From assembly GCA_947383065.1 (NCBI GenBank), contig CANDCB010000058.1, forward strand, positions 1-6,451: a stretch of DNA of 6,451 nucleotides. Direction: 5' to 3'. Shown here in pieces: positions 1-5,075 of the stretch. Under the pieces are notes generated by a model. The model did no database searches. It saw only the letters and a program-made list of their open reading frames with translations, and was not told where the DNA came from. The stretch's first letter is position 1. The number at the start of each line of letters is the position of its first letter. This DNA is from an uncultured Bacillota bacterium. Lineage in GTDB: Bacteria; Bacillota_I; Bacilli_A; RF39; UBA660. The position numbers and the translations under genes are program-made.

Positions 1-645
1 TATATCCATTCCATTTTGGGCTTTTTCATATTTTTCACTTGTTTTAAGTCGATTCCCTTTACCATCAGATGTATATTTAATAGAACCATTTTTCCCTGTT
101 AAATAATCATCATATTTTAATTCCAACCCCGAAAGTCCTTGATTATCAATCCCCACATATCCTAATACATGTGATAAAACATCTTCATATGGATAATATC
201 TTTTTGATTCTTTCATAAGATATAACCCATCTATATTTAATTCACTAATTTTAGTGGCAATATCACTACTTAATTGTCGTCCCTCAGGATTTATTTTTTC
301 TAATGATGTTCTCTTAGTAAGATGTTTAATAATCGCCTCATAAGAACAGTCTAAAATATCTGCTAACTTTTTAGCCGTATCTTCTTTATTTAAAACTTGA
401 TTAGGAACAACATAAAGCGTAGTAGTTGTAATATTAGTTGCCAAAACTTTACCATTACGATCTAAAATACGCCCTCTATCAGCAGTTATAGGTAAATTAC
501 GTTGCCAAAGTGATTCTGCTAAATTATTTAGTTTCTTAAAACTAAAAACTTGAATATAAAAAATACGTCCAAGAATAAAAGTAAATATAATTATAATACT
601 GATTAATACTATTTTAATTCTAAATTGTTTATCTTTAATGAACAC
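1..645 (-). CDS. spoVD: Class B penicillin-binding protein, SpoVD-like (N-terminal part, cut by window edge)
   Basis: This is a peptidoglycan D,D-transpeptidase that cross-links glycan strands made by a partner SEDS polymerase at the outer face of the membrane. Only the first 215 codons are visible; the catalytic domain lies off the left end. A short cytoplasmic tail is followed by one membrane anchor at about residues 12-34. The PBP dimerisation domain begins with the family signature RGRILDRNG at 57-65. Further blocks are the RYYPY...SHVLGYVG stretch at about 149-165 and GLSGLE at 170-175. The segments around KHLTKR, LEKINPEGR and GIDNQG resemble Bacillus SpoVD, as I recall it, more than PbpB. 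The start is GTG at 645, the only option because an in-frame TGA lies three codons upstream. A GGTGAT ribosome site sits 5 bases before it. It is transcribed away from the dacA-like gene. In a non-spore-former the same gene would be the division transpeptidase (FtsI/PBP2B), so the spore role is inference. Confidence 0.93.
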   Translation of the reverse strand, partial: MFIKDKQFRIKIVLISIIIIFTFILGRIFYIQVFSFKKLNNLAESLWQRNLPITADRGRILDRNGKVLATNITTTTLYVVPNQVLNKEDTAKKLADILDCSYEAIIKHLTKRTSLEKINPEGRQLSSDIATKISELNIDGLYLMKESKRYYPYEDVLSHVLGYVGIDNQGLSGLELKYDDYLTGKNGSIKYTSDGKGNRLKTSEKYEKAQNGMDI

Positions 646-650
646 TAATA

Positions 651-656
651 ATCACC
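651..656 (-). promoter_or_regulatory. Ribosome binding site deciding the GTG start of the class B PBP gene
   Basis: On the minus strand GGTGAT lies 5 bases before the GTG at 645. It matches the part of the anti-Shine-Dalgarno complement that extends past GGAGG (AAGGAGGTGATCC). An in-frame TGA at 652-654 overlaps it, so translation cannot start further upstream. I looked for a matching minus-strand promoter in 657-790 and found only weak AT-rich candidates. Confidence 0.7.
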
Positions 657-731
657 AGTTTAATATATGCCAAAAATCTTAAAATATAATATCATTTTAA
701 ATTTATCTTAGTTTTAAAAGCTATAGTATTA

Positions 732-760
732 TTGCATAAAAGAGCCATATTTGTTAAAAT
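732..760 (+). promoter_or_regulatory. Sigma-A-type promoter for the dacA-like gene
   Basis: A TTGCAT -35 box (732-737) and a TAAAAT -10 box (755-760) are separated by exactly 17 bases. Transcription would start near 767, leaving a leader of about 24 bases that contains the GGAGGTGG ribosome site at 779-786. This is the best promoter in the 145-base divergent region between the PBP and carboxypeptidase genes. The prediction rests on consensus matching only. Confidence 0.55.
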
Positions 761-790
761 AAAATAGAAAATATAATCGGAGGTGGTAGT

Positions 791-1990
791 ATGAAAAAAA
801 TAATCTTACTTCTAACTTTTTCATTTTTTCTTTTGCCATTTTCGGTTAAAGCTTTAAAGCTTCCCATTGATGTAACTGCTTCATCCATAATTGTAATTAA
901 TTTAGATAATAATCAAGTTATCTATGAAAAAAATCCTGACGAAAAGGTGATTTTAGCATCACTTACTAAAATGATGACTGCTTATACAGTAATAAAAAAC
1001 GTTCCTGATTTAAATAAAAAAGTTGTAATTACAAAAAAAGATCTATCTAATTTATATGTCTATACAGTTGCAGGCTTAGAAGAAGGCGATAAGGTAAGCT
1101 ATATGGACTTATTATATGCGATGATGTTACCATCAGGTGCTGATGCTTCTAAAGCCTTAGCTTTACATGTTGCAGGATCTGAAGAAAAATTTAACGATTT
1201 AATGAATAATGAAGCTCTAAAATTAGGAATGCGTAATTCAAATTTTGCTGATTCTTATGGTGGTTCTGAAAATGATATTTCAACTGCTCGCGAATTTTCT
1301 TATTTTATTAGAGCGGCTTTAAAAGATCCTATCTTTAAAAAAGTCTTTTCAACTGACTATTACACTTTATCTAACGGCCTTAGAGTTATTAACTATACAG
1401 ATTCTATAGCAACATTTCACGGTTTTGATTCGAGCATAATCACAGGAAGTAAATCAGGCTATACAGATGATGCGGGTCTATTACTTGCTTCAACGTCTTT
1501 AATTAATGGTACTAATTATTTAATTATTGTATGCAAATCTGAATTAAATACATATTTAAGTACCCATATTTTAGACACATTTAAAATAATAGATTTTTTA
1601 AAAAATCAAGAATTTACGACCAAGACTGTCTTAAAAAGAGGAACAACTCTAAAAAAAATCCCTGTTGAAGGAGGAACAATTAGCGACTATATTGCTTTTG
1701 TTGACGAAGATATTAAAGCTTTCTTAACAGACGATGATTATGAAAAAATTAAATATGACGTCCATTTAACCGACAAAATAACTCTTGATCAAAAAAAAGG
1801 CGATATAATAGGTTTTGTCGATATCTTAGTTGATGAAGAAACTATTGATACTTATCACGTTTACTTAAAAGATGATATCTTTTCTTCCAAAAAAGAATCC
1901 AAAATCTTAATTCTTATCATTGTATTACTTTTATTTTTAATCTTAGTTATCTTAACATTTAATATTTTAGGTAAAAAAAAGAAGGTATAA
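791..1990 (+). CDS. dacA: D-alanyl-D-alanine carboxypeptidase, DacA/PBP5 type (peptidase family S11)
   Basis: The enzyme removes the terminal D-Ala from peptidoglycan pentapeptides outside the membrane and so limits cross-linking. It has 399 residues, usual for the family. A signal peptide covers residues 1-21 (cleavage likely after VKA). The serine motif SLTK is at 57-60, giving nucleophile Ser57 and Lys60 within ILASLTKMMTA, a classic S11 block. The second motif, normally SxN, reads SGA at 115-117. The third, normally KTG, reads KSG at 221-223 followed by YTDDAG. A beta-rich PBP5 C-terminal domain occupies about 275-365. A hydrophobic segment at 372-392 with a KKKK end would anchor it as a transmembrane helix rather than the amphipathic helix of E. 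coli PBP5. The ATG start has GGAGGTGG four bases upstream and its own promoter. It probably continues into the SEDS gene 60 bases downstream. Family assignment is firm; full catalytic competence is less so because of the SGA motif. Confidence 0.95.
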   Translation: MKKIILLLTFSFFLLPFSVKALKLPIDVTASSIIVINLDNNQVIYEKNPDEKVILASLTKMMTAYTVIKNVPDLNKKVVITKKDLSNLYVYTVAGLEEGDKVSYMDLLYAMMLPSGADASKALALHVAGSEEKFNDLMNNEALKLGMRNSNFADSYGGSENDISTAREFSYFIRAALKDPIFKKVFSTDYYTLSNGLRVINYTDSIATFHGFDSSIITGSKSGYTDDAGLLLASTSLINGTNYLIIVCKSELNTYLSTHILDTFKIIDFLKNQEFTTKTVLKRGTTLKKIPVEGGTISDYIAFVDEDIKAFLTDDDYEKIKYDVHLTDKITLDQKKGDIIGFVDILVDEETIDTYHVYLKDDIFSSKKESKILILIIVLLLFLILVILTFNILGKKKKV

Positions 1991-2005
1991 CCTATATAAG
2001 ATGAT

Positions 2006-2034
2006 TTCATATAATTATTTTAAATTTATATAAT
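2006..2034 (+). promoter_or_regulatory. Possible weak promoter in the dacA-ftsW gap
   Basis: The 60-base gap holds two TATAAT boxes, at 2010-2015 and 2029-2034, lying in an imperfect direct repeat (ATATAATTA/ATATAATTT, 19 bases apart). The second has a TTCATA -35-like box at 2006-2011 with a 17-base spacer, but transcription would then start almost at the ribosome site, leaving essentially no leader. I see no terminator in the gap, so read-through from the dacA promoter is the simpler explanation for expression of the next gene. Confidence 0.2.
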
Positions 2035-2050
2035 TTAATAAGGTGATTAT

Positions 2051-3130
2051 GTGAAAACAGATAAAATACTTTTAATATCTACTATTATTTTAATAAGTTT
2101 TGGTATCATAATGGTCTATTCATCAAGTAACGTTTGGGCCTTATATAAATATAATGATGCCTTTAAATTTGTTAAATCACAAATAGTTTTTTTCATAGTT
2201 GGTTTAGTTTTAATAAGACTTCTTTTAAATATAAATCCTTCTTTATATGAAAAATATTCAAATAAAATTTTATTATTATGTTTCATTTTACTAGTTTTAG
2301 TTCTAATTCCCGGAATTGGCAAAGTAAGAAATGGGTCAAGAAGCTGGTTTGGTATCGGCCCTTTAGGAATCCAACCTTCAGAATTTGCTAAGATTGGCTT
2401 AATTATCTTTACTTCAAAATATTTAGCTCATAACGATAAAAATATTAAAGATATAAAAAAAGGATTATTACCATTATTTTTAATTATTGTTATTTTTTTC
2501 TTGTTAATTATGCTCGAACCTGATTTTGGAACTGCAATGGTCATAATTTTAACCTTAGTAGGCCTGATTTTTATCGCTGGCCCTAAACTATCTTTCTTTA
2601 TTAAAATTGGCTTAATAGGTATTTTAGGAATTGTTGTATTAATTGCTATCGCCCCATATCGTCTAGAAAGAATTGTTTCATATTTAAACCCTTGGAGTGA
2701 CCCTCTAGGTAGTGGATTTCAAATAATTCAAAGCTTATATGCAATAGGTCCATCTAGTTTACTTGGAGCAGGCTTTGGCAATTCAATTCAAAAAAACTTT
2801 TATTTACCAGAACCTCAAACTGATTTTATTTTTAGTATTATTGCTGAAGAATTTGGTTTTTTAGGAGTTCTTTTTACTATTTCATTATTTGTTATTATTT
2901 TTTATCGTTCAATTAAAATTGCCTTAAAACAAAATGATTTATTTAAAAAATATTTATGTTTTGGCTTATCTTTTGGTATAACCTTACAAGTAATACTAAA
3001 TATTTTAGTTGTTACAGGAACTATTCCCACTACTGGTATTACCTGTGTTTTTCTCTCCTATGGCGGTTCTAGTTTACTTGTAAGTATGATTTCTATTGGT
3101 ATTATTCTTAGTATCAGCAAAAATAATTAA
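2051..3130 (+). CDS. ftsW: SEDS peptidoglycan glycosyltransferase, FtsW/SpoVE type
   Basis: This multi-pass membrane protein polymerises lipid II into glycan strands together with a class B PBP. The 359 residues show about ten hydrophobic segments, as expected for SEDS proteins. Family blocks in order are MVYSSS at 21-26, NGSRSWFGIG at 94-103 followed by IQPSEFAK at 107-114, EPDFGTA at 156-162, the YLNPW...GSGFQ loop, PEPQTDF at 253-259, and YGGSS at 337-341 near the C-terminus. Asp258 in TDF corresponds to the residue essential for polymerase activity in FtsW and RodA. The NGSRSW and YLNPWSDPLGSGFQIIQS blocks are especially like Bacillus SpoVE. The start is GTG; an overlapping ATG at 2049 runs straight into TGA. 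AAGGTGA at 2040-2046 is the ribosome site. Its probable partner is the divergently encoded class B PBP. Division (FtsW) versus spore cortex (SpoVE) cannot be settled here. No GC-rich terminator follows the stop. Confidence 0.95.
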   Translation: MKTDKILLISTIILISFGIIMVYSSSNVWALYKYNDAFKFVKSQIVFFIVGLVLIRLLLNINPSLYEKYSNKILLLCFILLVLVLIPGIGKVRNGSRSWFGIGPLGIQPSEFAKIGLIIFTSKYLAHNDKNIKDIKKGLLPLFLIIVIFFLLIMLEPDFGTAMVIILTLVGLIFIAGPKLSFFIKIGLIGILGIVVLIAIAPYRLERIVSYLNPWSDPLGSGFQIIQSLYAIGPSSLLGAGFGNSIQKNFYLPEPQTDFIFSIIAEEFGFLGVLFTISLFVIIFYRSIKIALKQNDLFKKYLCFGLSFGITLQVILNILVVTGTIPTTGITCVFLSYGGSSLLVSMISIGIILSISKNN

Positions 3131-3156
3131 AAATTTTATTAAAAAATAAGATGGAT

Positions 3157-3184
3157 TTTACTTTACCAAAAATAGTGTTATAAT
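3157..3184 (+). promoter_or_regulatory. Extended -10 promoter for the secreted protein-sortase pair
   Basis: A perfect TATAAT lies at 3179-3184, preceded by TG one base upstream (TGTTATAAT, an extended -10). A TTTACT -35 box at 3157-3162 is 16 bases away. Transcription would start near 3191, leaving a leader of about 30 bases with two Shine-Dalgarno-like sites. This separates the downstream pair from the ftsW unit. Confidence 0.65.
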
Positions 3185-3195
3185 AAAGGCAACTT

Positions 3196-3213
3196 GGGAG
3201 GTTATAGGGAGGT
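3196..3213 (+). promoter_or_regulatory. Tandem Shine-Dalgarno-like sites before the secreted protein gene
   Basis: GGGAGGT occurs twice, at 3196-3202 and 3207-3213, within a near-duplicated unit GGGAGGTTATA / GGGAGGTATAA. The second copy is 7 bases from the ATG at 3221, ideal spacing. The first has no credible reading frame of its own: the only nearby start, TTG at 3194, overlaps it and meets TAA within eight codons. Two strong sites suggest high translation or a standby site for ribosomes. Confidence 0.6.
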
Positions 3214-3220
3214 ATAAATT

Positions 3221-4249
3221 ATGCAAGTTAAAAATAATAATTTTAAAACTGGAGCCAAAAAAGCTGCCGCTGTAGTATCAATGGTTTTAGTTTTAAGTAG
3301 TATTTTAACACCAGTTGCTTATGCTGATGTTAAAGCTGGCGATATTTTAGGCGACTACGAAATAAATCAAGACAGAAATTTAATTAAAATTAATGATATG
3401 ACAGCTATCATTAATCTCTTTGAAGGAATTGATGAAAAAGGTAATCCTTTTGTATCTATAAGTGATGTAAAAAAAGCTGTGACTTTATCTGATGTTTTGA
3501 ATAGCTATTATTTTGATATCCTATTATATACTAATACAAAACCTAGTGAACTTTTATCTTTAGACATTAATAGGTTATATGAAAGTTATGAATTAGCTAA
3601 TGGTAATAGAAGAAATTTAGATAATTACTGCGCTCGAAATTTAGTTAACAAACCTGCAGTTGATGCTTTCTTAACTTTAGGTTGTAAAAGAGTATCTGAC
3701 ACTTTAAAAAATGGTGTTGCATATCAATTATGTCAAAAATTAATTAGTAACGGTGAACGAATTACATACGGCCCAGTAGTAGTTCTTAATAACAATGATT
3801 TTGCTGTTTTTGTCGAAGTCAATGGCCGTTTAAGAAAATATAGTCTAACAGGCGAAACATGCGATAATATAAAAGAAGTTTGTCTATCATTAGACAAAAC
3901 TTATAATCTAGCTATTAATAATATTGCTGGTTATTCAATGGAACATGATGATTCATTTATGTATAATGGAGTAGAAGTAAGAACAGGAGAATCAGCTTGG
4001 CTATCTATTCCTGATGATGAAAAGAAAGAAACACTAAAAACCGCTATAAATTTATATGAAAATTTAAGTAAAGGCGACTATTTTACTATTACAACTTCAA
4101 ATGTAGGTAGTTCTTTACTTGGTCGTCCAGATGCTCAAATATTAGAAAGCTATGCTTATCCTAAAGCAAATAGTAAAACTTTAGTTTCTCTTAAAAAAGT
4201 TGTAATTACTAAAGTTGAAAATAAAAAGCTTATTTATGTCCAAAATTAG
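3221..4249 (+). CDS. Secreted protein of unknown function, paired with a class B sortase
   Basis: I do not recognise this 342-residue protein. A signal peptide is clear: a basic stretch (KNNNFKTGAKK), a hydrophobic core at about 15-30, and a likely cleavage after AYA at 33-35, giving a mature protein of about 307 residues. The mature part is mixed and soluble-looking, with no further membrane segment. It has five cysteines, at 137, 155, 171, 214 and 221, all in its middle third. A probable beta-strand region runs at about 182-212 (YGPVVVLNN...FAVFVEVNGRLRKYSL). The C-terminus ends in KKLIYVQN with no LPxTG or NPxTN motif, hydrophobic segment or basic tail, so it is not an ordinary sortase substrate. 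It has its own strong promoter and tandem ribosome sites, implying high expression. The sortase gene starts 13 bases after its TAG stop, so the two are probably co-transcribed and may act together at the cell surface; that link is inference. Confidence 0.85.
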   Translation: MQVKNNNFKTGAKKAAAVVSMVLVLSSILTPVAYADVKAGDILGDYEINQDRNLIKINDMTAIINLFEGIDEKGNPFVSISDVKKAVTLSDVLNSYYFDILLYTNTKPSELLSLDINRLYESYELANGNRRNLDNYCARNLVNKPAVDAFLTLGCKRVSDTLKNGVAYQLCQKLISNGERITYGPVVVLNNNDFAVFVEVNGRLRKYSLTGETCDNIKEVCLSLDKTYNLAINNIAGYSMEHDDSFMYNGVEVRTGESAWLSIPDDEKKETLKTAINLYENLSKGDYFTITTSNVGSSLLGRPDAQILESYAYPKANSKTLVSLKKVVITKVENKKLIYVQN

Positions 4250-4262
4250 AAAGAGTGTAAAA

Positions 4263-5003
4263 ATGAAACAGAGAAACAAAATTATGCAATTAATTTACAT
4301 CTTAGCACATACAGTAATTTTGTTTCTTTTTATCTGCTTTTTTATATATATAAGTAAAATTGATAGAGAAATATCAATTGCTGATAAAAACTTAAATGAA
4401 ATAGATAATTATGTAAAAACTAACGAAAAAAATAAAGATAATAAAGAAAAAAATAATATAGATTTAGAATATTATAAGAAATTTTATAACAATGAAGACA
4501 TCATAGCCCGCTTAGAAATTCCTAATTTATTCAATATTTTAATTGTAAAAGGTAAAGATAATAATTATTATTTAAATCATTCTATAAGTAAAGAAAAAGA
4601 TGTCAAAGGAACCGAGTTTATGGATTATCGTGTAGACTTTAATAGTAAGCAAATTAATATTTACGGCCATAATTCTCTTGATTATGACACCCCATTTAGA
4701 AAAATTGAACAATTTCAAAATCAAGACTTTTTTAATAATAATTCTTTAATTTATTTAGAAGATAGCGCTAGTTTTCGTCAATATAAAATAATTTGTTTTA
4801 AAGAAATCAAAGACGACCTAGAACATATGAAAGTTGATATCTCCCAAAAATCTTTTAAAGACCATATAGATTCTTTAAAAGATAATAGTATTTTTAGTAA
4901 AGAATTTGCTTATGATAATTCTTCCAATATAATAGTTTTACAAACTTGTTCTTATAATCAAATAGATTCTTATTTTCTTTTAATTGGAATAGAAATCACT
5001 TAA
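4263..5003 (+). CDS. srtB: Class B sortase (SrtB family), lacking the usual active-site Arg
   Basis: Sortases are membrane-anchored cysteine transpeptidases that cut a sorting motif and link surface proteins to the wall or to each other. From the ATG at 4263 the protein has 246 residues: a membrane anchor at about 10-30, a Lys/Asn/Glu-rich linker at 52-68, then the sortase barrel from about 78. SrtB-type blocks are ARLEIPNL at 82-89, YYLNHS at 102-107, GTEFMDYR at 116-123, IYGHNS with catalytic His136, and LQTCSY with nucleophile Cys229. The conserved Arg expected about eight residues after the Cys is absent; the aligned residue in DSYFLLIG is Tyr237. The reading frame extends upstream to a TTG at 4215 inside the preceding gene, but that start and the ATG at 4236 lack a ribosome site. 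The ATG at 4263 has a weak GAAAGAG 7 bases upstream and gives a compact sortase N-terminus. It lies 13 bases after the secreted-protein gene and is followed by a terminator. Subclass is confident; substrate is unknown. Confidence 0.9.
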   Translation: MKQRNKIMQLIYILAHTVILFLFICFFIYISKIDREISIADKNLNEIDNYVKTNEKNKDNKEKNNIDLEYYKKFYNNEDIIARLEIPNLFNILIVKGKDNNYYLNHSISKEKDVKGTEFMDYRVDFNSKQINIYGHNSLDYDTPFRKIEQFQNQDFFNNNSLIYLEDSASFRQYKIICFKEIKDDLEHMKVDISQKSFKDHIDSLKDNSIFSKEFAYDNSSNIIVLQTCSYNQIDSYFLLIGIEIT

Positions 5004-5046
5004 ATTGGCACAATACTCCAATATCATTAGTGATTTTTATTTTTTT
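4993..5046 (+). terminator. Probable intrinsic terminator after the sortase gene
   Basis: An 8-base inverted repeat, AAATCACT (4993-5000) with AGTGATTT (5029-5036), encloses a second one, ATTGG (5004-5008) with CCAAT (5018-5022). The outer right arm runs directly into a T-rich tract (5034-5050, one run of seven T). The outer left arm covers the last codons and the stop of the sortase gene. The stems are AT-rich and interrupted, so strength is uncertain, but position and T-run fit a rho-independent terminator that ends the secreted protein-sortase transcript. Confidence 0.55.
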
Positions 5047-5049
5047 ATT

Positions 5050-5058
5050 TGCTATAAT
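5050..5058 (+). promoter_or_regulatory. Extended -10 promoter for mutS
   Basis: TGCTATAAT is a perfect -10 box (5053-5058) with the TG of an extended -10 element. No good -35 hexamer is found 16-18 bases upstream, where the terminator T-run lies; extended -10 promoters can work without one. Transcription would start near 5065, giving a leader of about 11 bases before the mutS ATG, short but enough for the GTGAT ribosome site at 5066-5070. Confidence 0.45.
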
Positions 5059-5075
5059 AAATGACGTGATGAAGT

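Noticed and set aside
751..777. TTGTTA (751-756) with TATAAT (772-777) as the dacA promoter
   Set aside because: The spacer is only 15 bases and transcription would start inside the ribosome site; TTGCAT-17-TAAAAT just upstream fits better.
2116..2322. Open reading frame of 68 codons on the minus strand
   Set aside because: It lies wholly inside the well-supported SEDS gene, has no recognisable protein character, and is a shadow of the coding sequence on the other strand.
3131..3156. Terminator after the ftsW-like gene
   Set aside because: The region is only A/T runs with an AAAATTTT-like palindrome; no stable stem followed by a T-run is present.
4190..4249. C-terminal sortase sorting signal in the secreted protein
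   Set aside because: The tail (KKLIYVQN) has no LPxTG/NPxTN motif, no hydrophobic stretch and no basic end.
4215..4262. Upstream TTG (4215) or ATG (4236) start for the sortase, overlapping the secreted-protein gene
   Set aside because: Neither has a ribosome site and they add only a basic tail; the ATG at 4263 has GAAAGAG at suitable spacing and yields a normal SrtB N-terminus.
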